Below, piece by piece: positions 18,308 through 25,842 of a stretch of 64,000 nt of DNA. Source of the stretch: Candidatus Omnitrophota bacterium (lineage in GTDB: Bacteria; Omnitrophota; Gorgyraeia; Zapsychrales; Zapsychraceae); the NCBI GenBank assembly GCA_020632495.1, contig JACKFL010000005.1, positions 1,612,001 to 1,676,000 of the forward strand. Direction: 5' to 3'. The notes under the pieces were generated by a model. That model did not search any database and had not been told where the DNA came from. It saw only the letters and a program-made list of their open reading frames with translations. The translations under genes were made by a program, and so were the position numbers. The stretch's first letter is position 1. Each line of letters starts with the position of its first letter.

Positions 18308-19579
18308 ATGAGCATCAGTCTTGACCGCGGTCATCTCAAAGGGTTTGCCGAACAATCCGACATCGAGGCGATCGCCGATAATATCCAGAAGGTCCACGAA
18401 GATTTGGAACACCGTCGCGGCGCCGGCCACGAATTTACCGGCTGGACGGACCTGCCCAGCCGGATCCCTGATACGGAACTCGATGAGTTGGCCGCTCTGG
18501 GTGAGGAGGTGCGCGGCCACTCCGATTGCATCGTGAGCATCGGGATCGGGGGCTCCTACCTGGGTATCCGGGCCGCCGAAGAGTTTGTCCGCGGCGGGAA
18601 AATCCCGATTTTTTACGCGGGGCTGAATATCAGTGCCGACTATCACTACCGGCTGCTGCAACAGCTTAAGGACCGCAATCCTACGGTGGTGGTGATCTCC
18701 AAATCCGGGACCACGACGGAGCCGGCATTGGCCTTCCGTATCATTAAGGAATTTCTGCAGACTAAATACAGCGGCGATGAGTTGAAGAAACGTATTATTT
18801 GCGTCACCGATGCCAAACGCGGGGCTTTGCGAACCATCGCCGATGACAACGGCTACCGTAGTTACGTCATTCCCGATGACATCGGCGGACGTTTCTCGAT
18901 TTTGACGCCGGTGGGGCTGGTCCCGCTGGCCCTGGCGGGCATTGATATCAAGTCGCTGGTTTCCGGCGCGCGGGAAGGGCAGCGGCTGTACTCGCACTTC
19001 GACCTCGATAAGAATATCGCTTATCAGTACGCGGCGACGCGGTACCTGCTTTATCGCAAGGGCAAGGTCATCGAAGTGGCCGCTTCCTTTTACGATAACG
19101 TGTTCTATGTGCTGGAGTGGTGGAAACAGCTTTACGGGGAGAGTGAGGCGAAGGAGGGTAAAGGGATTTTTCCTTCATCGCTGAGCCTTTCTACCGACTT
19201 GCATTCGATGGGCCAGCTTATGCAAGAGGGGTTGCGCAATATGTTCGAGACCTTTATTGATATCGAGACGCCGGACCATACACTGGCCGTTCCCGACAGT
19301 GATGAAGATCTGGACGGATTCAACATCGTCGCCGGCAAGGACCTGGATTATGTCAATACCCAGGCGCATATTGCCACGGCCTCGGCGCATTTTGAAGGAG
19401 ATGTGCCGAATATGACGATCAAGCTTTGTAAGGGCGATGCCTATCATCTGGGCCAGCTGTTTTATTTCTTTGAACGCGCCGTTGCGGTGTCGGGCTATCT
19501 GCTGGGAGTGAACCCCTTTAATCAACCGGGTGTGGAGGCGTATAAGAAAAAGATGTTCGCCTTGCTCGGTAAGAAGTAG
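18308..19579 (+). CDS. pgi: Glucose-6-phosphate isomerase
   Basis: Of 423 residues, the short bacterial form also seen in Firmicutes. It interconverts glucose 6-phosphate and fructose 6-phosphate. Visible: VSIGIGGSYLGIRAAEEF, VISKSGTTTEPALAFR (sugar-phosphate-binding SIS loop), DDIGGRFSILTPVGL and the C-terminal NPFNQPGVEAYK, a PGI signature. The ATG at 18308 has AAAGGAAGG just before it; a longer in-frame reading would start inside trhO. It follows trhO by 19 bases and may be co-transcribed. Confidence 0.96.
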   Translation: MSISLDRGHLKGFAEQSDIEAIADNIQKVHEDLEHRRGAGHEFTGWTDLPSRIPDTELDELAALGEEVRGHSDCIVSIGIGGSYLGIRAAEEFVRGGKIPIFYAGLNISADYHYRLLQQLKDRNPTVVVISKSGTTTEPALAFRIIKEFLQTKYSGDELKKRIICVTDAKRGALRTIADDNGYRSYVIPDDIGGRFSILTPVGLVPLALAGIDIKSLVSGAREGQRLYSHFDLDKNIAYQYAATRYLLYRKGKVIEVAASFYDNVFYVLEWWKQLYGESEAKEGKGIFPSSLSLSTDLHSMGQLMQEGLRNMFETFIDIETPDHTLAVPDSDEDLDGFNIVAGKDLDYVNTQAHIATASAHFEGDVPNMTIKLCKGDAYHLGQLFYFFERAVAVSGYLLGVNPFNQPGVEAYKKKMFALLGKK

Positions 19580-19662
19580 TCCCGATCCGGCCCGGACGTC
19601 ATCTGCCCCTGTCTTTTTGTATACCGTTGTGAATCGTTTGCCGTTGTGGAGAAGAGGGGACT

Positions 19663-20070
19663 ATGAAGGGATTGTTGACGTTGTTATTTGTCGTGGCGCT
19701 TTGCGCCGCGGGTTTTGCCCAGGAGCGGACGGAGCCGCCGGTCTACAGTATCAGCGAACTCAACGCCCTGAATCCGGCCTTCGGCACATACGAAGTGACG
19801 GGATATGTGGTCAAGGTATACGAATGTCCCGAGTGCCCGGAGCGGACGCAGTGCAAACCATGCATGCCGGACCACGTCGTGATCGCCGAACGCCGTTCGC
19901 GTTTTGCTGAATACGTCCTGACGGACAAGGAGATGATCGTCTTTGCGGACGACACGTCACCGTTGCGGGTTAACCGCAAGTACCGGTTTTTGATCCAGAT
20001 CCTGAATGTAAAAACCGCGGATCAGGTCCTTAACAATCCTAAATTGATATATTTCGAGCGGACGCGGTAG
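19663..20070 (+). CDS. Small exported protein with Cys4 motif
   Basis: Of 135 residues. Sec signal peptide (MKGLLTLLFVVALCAAGFA), then a beta-rich domain beginning YSISELNALNPAFGTYEVTGYVVKVY, which reads like an OB-fold strand pattern. A compact CPECPERTQCKPC cluster places four cysteines in 13 residues, followed by MPDHVVIAE; these could form disulfides or bind a metal in the periplasm. No enzyme motif seen. GGAGAAGAGGGG lies upstream of the ATG. It lies between pgi and the tat genes with its own short gaps. Function unknown. Confidence 0.7.
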   Translation: MKGLLTLLFVVALCAAGFAQERTEPPVYSISELNALNPAFGTYEVTGYVVKVYECPECPERTQCKPCMPDHVVIAERRSRFAEYVLTDKEMIVFADDTSPLRVNRKYRFLIQILNVKTADQVLNNPKLIYFERTR

Positions 20071-20164
20071 GGGAATCCGGGATTAGTCCTGTCCAGATCG
20101 CCCCGCATCATTTACAATAGACCGGAGAAACGCGGTCACCCGCATTGGGGTAAAGGAGGCACAT

Positions 20165-20353
20165 ATGGGAAGAATCGGAGCGGCGGAAATAATTTTTATC
20201 GTCCTGGTGATTATCCTCTTGTTCGGCGTAAAGAAATTGCCTGAAATCGGCCACTCGATCGGAAAGGCGATAAAGGAATTCAGAAAAGCCGGCCGTGAAC
20301 TCGAAGAAGATGTGACCAAGACCACACAGTCGAAAGATGACTCAGCAGCCTGA
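20165..20353 (+). CDS. tatA: Sec-independent translocase subunit TatA/E
   Basis: Of 62 residues. A single N-terminal membrane helix (AAEIIFIVLVIILLFG), the hinge FGVKKLPEIGHSIGKAIKEFRKAGRE forming the amphipathic helix, and a short charged tail: the TatA design. It oligomerises to form the passage for folded proteins. A strong AAAGGAGG lies 7 bases before the ATG. It overlaps tatC by 17 bases. No separate tatB is visible, so this may be a minimal TatA-TatC system. Confidence 0.95.
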   Translation: MGRIGAAEIIFIVLVIILLFGVKKLPEIGHSIGKAIKEFRKAGRELEEDVTKTTQSKDDSAA

Positions 20354-21056
20354 TCTGGCCCCGGTCTGGGACCATATCGAAGAGCTGCGGTCCCGGCTTT
20401 TTATCTGTCTGGGTTTCGTCCTGACGGCAGGCCTCGCTTTTTATCAATTTGTCGATCCGGTCCTGGCCTTCGTTATCAAACCCGTCGGACGCCTGGTATT
20501 CACCTCGCCGGCTGACGCGTTCGTGGCGCGCGTGCTCCTGGCGATCCTGGGCGGCCTGCTGACGGCGATGCCGGTGGTTCTTTATCAAATCTGGATGTTT
20601 GTTGCCCGGGGTTTAAAGGATAGTGAAAAGAAGTTTGTGCGGATCTACGGCCCCTTATCTTTACTGTGTTTCGCGTTGGGTGTGGCCTTCGCGTACTACG
20701 TCGCCCTGCCCATCTCACTGAAGTTCCTCCTGGGGTTCTCCAGTGAATGGCTGGTGCCGATGATCACGGTGAAGAGTTACGTCAGTTTCCTGACATCGCT
20801 GGTGCTGGCGTGCGGTCTCATATTTGAATTACCCATCGTATTGATTTTTCTGACGGCCATCGGCATTGCCACGCCGGAGTTCCTGGTCCAGAAGCGGAGG
20901 CACGCCATCGTGCTGATCCTCATCGTCAGCGCGGTCATTACTCCACCCGATGTCATCACCTTGCTAATTATGTCTGTGCCGCTGGTCGTACTTTATGAAG
21001 CCGGCGTGATTGCGTCACGCATCACCTACCGGAATAAACTCGCCTGGGAGCGATGA
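20337..21056 (+). CDS. tatC: Sec-independent translocase subunit TatC
   Basis: Of 239 residues with six predicted membrane helices. Conserved features: HIEELRSRLF at the N-terminus (the site that reads twin-arginine signals), the F-E of the second loop region near LIFELPIVLIFL, and PPDVITLLIMSVPLVVLYE near the end. TatC recognises twin-arginine signal peptides and recruits TatA. Its start lies within tatA, so translation is coupled. Confidence 0.95.
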   Translation: MTQQPDLAPVWDHIEELRSRLFICLGFVLTAGLAFYQFVDPVLAFVIKPVGRLVFTSPADAFVARVLLAILGGLLTAMPVVLYQIWMFVARGLKDSEKKFVRIYGPLSLLCFALGVAFAYYVALPISLKFLLGFSSEWLVPMITVKSYVSFLTSLVLACGLIFELPIVLIFLTAIGIATPEFLVQKRRHAIVLILIVSAVITPPDVITLLIMSVPLVVLYEAGVIASRITYRNKLAWER

Positions 21057-21057
21057 C

Positions 21058-23169
21058 ATGAGTGTTCGGCGTTTCTCGACATTCGAAGGAGTCTTTACCC
21101 CGTGCCTGTTGAGCATCCTCGGCGTGATCATGTATTTGCGTTTGGGATGGGTGGTCGGTCAGGTGGGGTTGAGCGCCTCGATCATAATAATTGTCCTGGC
21201 CAATCTGATCACCCTGGCCACAGCGCTATGCATGTCGAGCATGGTCACCAATATCCGCATCGGACCCGGCGGCGCTTATTCGATCATTACCAAATCCCTC
21301 GGGATAGAGGCCGGCGGCGCTATCGGCATTCCGTTGTATATGTCACAGGCGATCTCGGTGGCGTTTTATATCACCGGTTTTACCGAGGCATGGCATTATC
21401 TGTTTCCGGAACATTCCGGTTTGGCCGTTTCCTTAATCGTCTGGGGCGCGGTGCTGGGTGTGACATACTTCAGCACCAAACTGGCGTTTCGCATTCAGTA
21501 CGGGATTATGGCCGTCATATTCGCTTCGCTGGCCACGATCTTTTTCAATAACAGCGGCTACACGTATTCGGATATTCCCGTGACCGGCGAGCGGGTCGGG
21601 TTTTGGCCGGCCTTCGCGGTTTTCTTTCCGGCCGTCACCGGGATTATGGCCGGAGCATCCATGTCGGGTGAGTTGAAGGAACCGGCCCAGGCCATTCCGC
21701 GGGGTACGCTGGCTGCGATCCTGGTCAGCTTTTTGGTTTATGTGGCCCTGGCGGTTTGCTTCGCCGCGCGCGTGCCCGCGATCATGCTGAGGTCCGATCC
21801 GTATGTGGCGATCGGTATGGGCGCCTGGCCCAAGCTGGTCCTGGCCGGGATCATGGGAGCGACGTTGTCTTCAGCGATGAGCACCGCAGTGGGGGCTCCG
21901 CGGGTCCTGGTGGCCTTGAGCCGGCACCGGATGCTGCCCTTTTCCGAAATGCTGGAAAAGATCCGCCCGGGAGGAGAACCGACGCGGGCGATCCTGGTCA
22001 CGTTTGCTATTGCTTTACTGACCATCCTGCTGGGGTCGCTAAATCAGATCGCCGGTCTGCTGACTATGTTCTTTCTAATAACTTACGGGATGATCAACCT
22101 GACGGTTTTTATAGAACAATCCATCGGGATTGTGAGTTTTCGTCCGTCGTTTCGTATTCCCCGTGCGGTTTCATTGCTGGGAAGCATCGGCTGTCTGCTG
22201 GTCATGCTCGTGTTGGACGCCCGCTTCAGCGTGCTGGCCATGGCGACGATCGGGGTGATTTACTATGTGCTGATCAAGCGCCACTCCCAGGTCTACTCGC
22301 CGGATGTGCGCAGTGGGGCCTTGGTCTACCTGGCGGAGAAGTTTGCCCAGGCGGCCAGCAAATTGCCGTATTATCCGAAGATTTGGAAACCGAATATCCT
22401 GATGGTGCTGTATCACCAGGAGCAATTTGAGCGTGCTTTGCCGCTCGTGCGCAGCATAGTGTATCCGGAGGGGCGGTTAAGCATTATTAATGTCATCGAT
22501 GAAGAGGATAATAAGGAGGTGTCCCGGCAGGGTATCCGCGAGGAGTTGGCGCCGCTGCGTCAAGAAGGCATCTTTACGGAAGCGGCCATCGTTCAGACCG
22601 GATCTCCCAAGCAGGCGTCTTTCGCGGCCTTGCAGACTGTAAGGGGTTTTTTCTTCCCGCCCAACACATTTTTGCAGATATTGGATGAACCGTCGACCAA
22701 TGATGTGTATACTTATGCCGTTGTCGAGAAGGCCTCGCATGAGGGCATGGGGATAATTCTCCTGGGCATCAACCGCAAGCTCGGCTTCCAGCAAAAGTCG
22801 ATGATCAATTTGTGGGTCCGGCGGGAGAGTCCGAATATCAACCTGGCCGTTTTGGTGACCCTGCAGCTGGAACAGAACTGGGAGGCTTCGGTCAGGCTGA
22901 TCCAGGTGGTGGCGGACCCCGAAGAAGCTGAGGGCGCCCGCACATATCTGGAGAAAATCAAGAAACTTATGCGCCTGTCCTCCGACGTCATGGTCGAGGT
23001 CCTCGTAGGCGATTTTCAGACGGTCATTCAGGAATGTCCGGTGGCCGACCTGAACATTTTCGGCATGCAGGCCCAGCTTAACCTGGAATCGGTCCAGGAC
23101 ATTCACCGCAACATTCAATCATCCGTACTCTTTATTAAGGACTCGGCAAATGAAAGCGCGCTGGCATAA
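21058..23169 (+). CDS. SLC12-like cation-chloride cotransporter (APC superfamily)
   Basis: Of 703 residues from the ATG at 21058, one base after the tatC stop; a longer in-frame reading starts inside tatC. About twelve membrane helices fill residues 1-410: FEGVFTPCLLSILGVIMYLRLGWVVGQVG is the hallmark opening of Na-K-Cl cotransporter relatives, and GPGGAYSIITKSLG and FFPAVTGIMAGASMSGELKEP match the ion-binding helices of that family. The last ~280 residues form a soluble domain (NILMVLYHQEQFERALPLV...) like the regulatory tail of SLC12 proteins. Predicted role: coupled cation and chloride transport across the inner membrane; ion preference unknown. Confidence 0.88.
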   Translation: MSVRRFSTFEGVFTPCLLSILGVIMYLRLGWVVGQVGLSASIIIIVLANLITLATALCMSSMVTNIRIGPGGAYSIITKSLGIEAGGAIGIPLYMSQAISVAFYITGFTEAWHYLFPEHSGLAVSLIVWGAVLGVTYFSTKLAFRIQYGIMAVIFASLATIFFNNSGYTYSDIPVTGERVGFWPAFAVFFPAVTGIMAGASMSGELKEPAQAIPRGTLAAILVSFLVYVALAVCFAARVPAIMLRSDPYVAIGMGAWPKLVLAGIMGATLSSAMSTAVGAPRVLVALSRHRMLPFSEMLEKIRPGGEPTRAILVTFAIALLTILLGSLNQIAGLLTMFFLITYGMINLTVFIEQSIGIVSFRPSFRIPRAVSLLGSIGCLLVMLVLDARFSVLAMATIGVIYYVLIKRHSQVYSPDVRSGALVYLAEKFAQAASKLPYYPKIWKPNILMVLYHQEQFERALPLVRSIVYPEGRLSIINVIDEEDNKEVSRQGIREELAPLRQEGIFTEAAIVQTGSPKQASFAALQTVRGFFFPPNTFLQILDEPSTNDVYTYAVVEKASHEGMGIILLGINRKLGFQQKSMINLWVRRESPNINLAVLVTLQLEQNWEASVRLIQVVADPEEAEGARTYLEKIKKLMRLSSDVMVEVLVGDFQTVIQECPVADLNIFGMQAQLNLESVQDIHRNIQSSVLFIKDSANESALA

Positions 23170-23689
23170 TTCGATATCGATCATGATGGCCGCGGGATTG
23201 ACGATCGCCGCCGTTCAGGCATCCGCCCAGACCGCGGAAACGAAACTCACACGTAAGGAAGCGCTGGTTATCGCGGAAAGCACGGAGGAAGCCGAGTTGA
23301 TGTACACGATGTATGACGGGCGTCTGGAGAATTGCATTGAGAAAGAGGTTGTTAAGCCCTGCGAAAGCGACTGGGTGACCTGTATCGAAAATGCGTGGGT
23401 CGTTCAGTTTACCGTGGGAGAGATTTGCGGGATCGAGCAGGACGGCCGTCTGGGGCTAACGATTCTGATCGACGCTTTAACCGGCCGGGTGTTGTCTAAA
23501 TTTCCTGAGGCCGACTATTTCCGGGGCAAGCGCTACTGTATGGACGATTCGGATTGCATCTGCGGCCGGCCGACGGACCAAGGGAGTCAATGTTATAATT
23601 TTATTTCGGCGCAGGTGGAAGGGGTGTCGGACTTTCAGTGCCGGGCATGCCGTTGCGTCCAAAACGAATGTACTGTGGGCACCAGGTGA
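23150..23689 (+). CDS. Cysteine-rich exported protein
   Basis: Of 179 residues, overlapping the transporter gene by 20 bases, so coupled to it. Signal peptide up to about SAQT, then TRKEALVIAESTEEAELMYTMYDG and a PepSY-like beta pattern (DGRLGLTILIDALTGRVLSKFPE). The C-terminal third is cysteine-rich: CMDDSDCICG, CYNF, CRACRCVQNEC. Ten or more cysteines in an exported protein suggest disulfides. A periplasmic partner of the transporter is possible from context only. Confidence 0.68.
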   Translation: MKARWHNSISIMMAAGLTIAAVQASAQTAETKLTRKEALVIAESTEEAELMYTMYDGRLENCIEKEVVKPCESDWVTCIENAWVVQFTVGEICGIEQDGRLGLTILIDALTGRVLSKFPEADYFRGKRYCMDDSDCICGRPTDQGSQCYNFISAQVEGVSDFQCRACRCVQNECTVGTR

Positions 23690-23745
23690 ATCCAGAGCAT
23701 ACCGGTCGTCCCCACGGGGCCGGTGAGTAGGACGGGAGAATAAGG

Positions 23746-23976
23746 ATGGATCAGAACAATTTTCGGGAACTCCTTCAGGATAAAAGAGTTATAGAAGAGA
23801 TCAACAAGCATTTATGGATTGAAAGCCAAAAAGCCGGCTACAGCATCGGTATCGAGCAGGCCACGGAGGAATGGTTGCGGCTGTACGCGGTGGGGTGGAT
23901 GAAATACAACATGCCGGAGAAATACAAGCAGTTGACCAAAAAGAAGACGAAACGCAAGTCGTCTTCGAAAAAGTAA
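23746..23976 (+). CDS. Small basic protein of unknown function
   Basis: Of 76 residues. A helical body (FRELLQDKRVIEEINKHLWIESQKAGYSIGIEQATEEWLRLYA) followed by a lysine-rich tail (KKKTKRKSSSKK) that could touch nucleic acid. No signal peptide. It ends 23 bases before the bidirectional terminator shared with the histone-like gene. The two converging genes both encode lysine-rich tails, which may be coincidence. Confidence 0.65.
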   Translation: MDQNNFRELLQDKRVIEEINKHLWIESQKAGYSIGIEQATEEWLRLYAVGWMKYNMPEKYKQLTKKKTKRKSSSKK

Positions 23977-23999
23977 ACGAGTTTTAGTCCATAAAAAAA

Positions 24000-24028
24000 C
24001 CCTCCGGATTTCTCCGAAGGGTTTTTTT
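24000..24028. terminator. Bidirectional rho-independent terminator
   Basis: Stem CCCT-C-CGGA / TCCG-A-AGGG (one C-A mismatch) with loop TTTC at 24000-24021, flanked by seven A (23993-23999) and seven T (24022-24028). It can end transcripts from both the small basic gene on its left and the histone-like gene on its right. Confidence 0.92.
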
Positions 24029-24043
24029 ATGATTAAAAAGTGC

Positions 24044-24295
24044 TTACTTTCTCTTGGCGGCTTTCTTCTTAGTCGCCTTCTTAGCAGCCTTCTTCTTAGT
24101 GGCTTTCTTTTTGGCAGCCTTTTTCTTAACTGCCTTTTTCTTAGTTGCTTTTTTCTTGACTGCTTTTTTCTTTGTTGCCTTTTTCTTAGTTGCTTTCTTC
24201 TTTGTTGCTTTTTTCTTTGCTGCTTTTTTCTTCGGGGCTGCTTTTCTCTTAGTTGCTGTGGTTTTTTTCTTTACTGCTTTCCTCTTTACGGCCAT
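24044..24295 (-). CDS. Histone H1-like lysine-repeat DNA-binding protein
   Basis: Of 83 residues from the ATG at 24295, which has AAGGAGG 7 bases upstream. Almost the whole protein is a (A/T/V)KKK(A) repeat of about 4-5 residues with no acidic residue, like the C-terminal tail of histone H1 and the chlamydial Hc2 protein. Such proteins neutralise DNA charge and condense the nucleoid. The coding strand is almost pure purine. The gene has its own promoter with a palindrome (24350-24369) and a terminator, so it is an independently controlled unit. Repeat length probably varies between strains by slippage; that is inference. Confidence 0.85.
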   Translation of the reverse strand: MAVKRKAVKKKTTATKRKAAPKKKAAKKKATKKKATKKKATKKKAVKKKATKKKAVKKKAAKKKATKKKAAKKATKKKAAKRK

Positions 24296-24343
24296 TATCA
24301 ACCCTCCTTTGTAAGAGATTATTAGCCAACGAATGTTAAATTA

Positions 24344-24371
24344 ATGATAGCATAAGGGTACCCTTATGCAA
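24344..24371 (-). promoter_or_regulatory. Promoter of the histone-like gene
   Basis: Minus-strand TTGCAT (24366-24371), 16-base spacer, TATCAT (24344-24349). The spacer and part of the -35 box are filled by a perfect palindrome, so a bound dimer would block RNA polymerase. The box matches are moderate. Confidence 0.5.
24350..24369. repeat. Perfect 20-bp palindrome, candidate operator
   Basis: GCATAAGGGTACCCTTATGC is its own reverse complement with no spacer. It lies between the histone-like gene and hemW in an AT-rich 270-base gap. Its position inside the promoter spacer suggests a repressor site; the cognate regulator is not identifiable here. Confidence 0.65.
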
Positions 24372-24570
24372 AAATTAAATACATTATTTTCAATATTTTT
24401 TAAAAAAAATTTGGCGGCCGTAATCCGGGATGGCGTATGTGACAGTGTCGATTTCTCGACGAGAACACATTGATTGCAAAAGCATATGCGGGTGTCACTT
24501 AGGTGAGGTAAAATGAGGCTGTGAGAATAAATTCAATAAAAATCCGAAAATGCGTTTATAAAAATCAAAA

Positions 24571-25674
24571 ATGACGGGTCTATACGTACATATTCCGTTT
24601 TGCGACCGCAAGTGCTTTTACTGCTCCTTCGCGATTGTTGTCGGTCAGACCAAGAGGTCCGATGATTATCTGAACTGTCTGCGCATGGAGTCCGGATTGT
24701 ATGACCGGCCGGCGATCGGCTCGGTATATATCGGCGGCGGGACGCCGTCCACGCTTACGGCCGATCAGGTGTATGGATTGTTCGCGGGGTTGCGCGCGGA
24801 CTTCGAGATTGCCGATGCGGCCGAGATCACGGTGGAAGTCAATCCGGAGGGATTGACCGCCGATCGGTTGCGCGCGTTTCGCGAAAACGGCGTGAATCGG
24901 ATCAGCCTGGGTATCCAAACACTGCGCGATGACTATCTCAAGTATCTGGGCCGTCTTCACGATGCCGCCGCGGCCCGTACGGCGATGACCATGATCCGGA
25001 CCGCGGGTTTTGACAATGTCAGTTGTGACCTGATGATATCCTTTCCGCAACAAACCGATGAGGAGCTGTTGGAAGACCAGCGTGGCTTGCTGGACCTGGA
25101 GCCGGAGCATGTCTCTTTGTACAGCCTTACTATCGAAGCGCCCAGCCGCTTCTTCGCCCAGAAGGTTCAGCCGCCGCCGTCCGAGACCCAGGCCCGCCAG
25201 CTCAACCTGACCGTAGAACATATCCAGGAGCGTGGGTACCCGCGCTACGAGGTGAGCAATTTCGCCCGCGCCGGCTTTGCCTCGCGCCACAATATCCATT
25301 ACTGGCGGTGCGGCAACTATATCGGATTGGGGATGGGGGCGCATTCTCATCGCGACGGCGAGCGGTACTGGAACGTCGAGCGGTTCGGCGATTACGTGAA
25401 ACGGCTAGCCGCCGGCGAATCGCCCCGTGCGGGGGGGGAGCGCTTAACGCGGGAGCAGCGCCTGGTTGAGGCCGTGCTGTTCGGGCTGCGCCGGACAGAG
25501 GGGGTACGGCCTGCAGAGCTGGAAGAACGATTCGGCTGCCGGCTGGATAACGGACGGAATGAGCGCCTTGAGGCCTATATAAAGGAAGGGCTGCTTGAGC
25601 GGTCCGGGGCATTCCTGCGTGCGACTCCGCCGGGGATGATGGTCCTGGACGGAATCGCCGCCGGGTTATCCTGA
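24571..25674 (+). CDS. hemW: Radical SAM protein HemW (heme chaperone / HemN-like)
   Basis: Of 367 residues. Radical SAM Cys3 motif CDRKCFYC (C11, C15, C18) inside HIPFC, then YIGGGTPSTL, NPEGLTADRL and NRISLGIQTL, and a C-terminal HemW domain. True HemN oxidases are longer (~450 residues) and carry an extra N-terminal cysteine; this size and the immediate HIPFC start fit HemW, which binds heme and helps insert it into target proteins. No clear Shine-Dalgarno site precedes the ATG; the upstream 200 bases are unusually AT-rich. Confidence 0.9.
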   Translation: MTGLYVHIPFCDRKCFYCSFAIVVGQTKRSDDYLNCLRMESGLYDRPAIGSVYIGGGTPSTLTADQVYGLFAGLRADFEIADAAEITVEVNPEGLTADRLRAFRENGVNRISLGIQTLRDDYLKYLGRLHDAAAARTAMTMIRTAGFDNVSCDLMISFPQQTDEELLEDQRGLLDLEPEHVSLYSLTIEAPSRFFAQKVQPPPSETQARQLNLTVEHIQERGYPRYEVSNFARAGFASRHNIHYWRCGNYIGLGMGAHSHRDGERYWNVERFGDYVKRLAAGESPRAGGERLTREQRLVEAVLFGLRRTEGVRPAELEERFGCRLDNGRNERLEAYIKEGLLERSGAFLRATPPGMMVLDGIAAGLS

Positions 25675-25721
25675 AATCATTTCCCACGTAGAATATAATA
25701 TAAAAGCAAAAAATTGATGTA

Positions 25722-25749
25722 TTGACAAATTTAGTTTTCGCGGTATAAT
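25722..25749 (+). promoter_or_regulatory. Consensus sigma-70 promoter for the RHS gene
   Basis: Perfect TTGACA (25722-25727) and perfect TATAAT (25744-25749) with a 16-base spacer. It lies 93 bases before the RHS ATG, which has CCAAGGAG as ribosome site. The best promoter match in the window. Confidence 0.85.
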
Positions 25750-25842
25750 GTGTTCAGAACAATTCGACTCGCCGCGATCCACCCGCATATTCTCATTCCG
25801 ACCGGATCCCACACGTAATCTCCTAGCCAAGGAGTTGCCACT

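Noticed and set aside
23696..23732. Inverted repeat ACCGG...CCGGT with inner CCCC/GGGG
   Set aside because: The arms are asymmetric with a 4-base bulge and no T-run; not convincing as a terminator.
24056..24290. CRISPR-like short repeats
   Set aside because: The short repeat is in frame and encodes KKKA units; there are no unique spacers.
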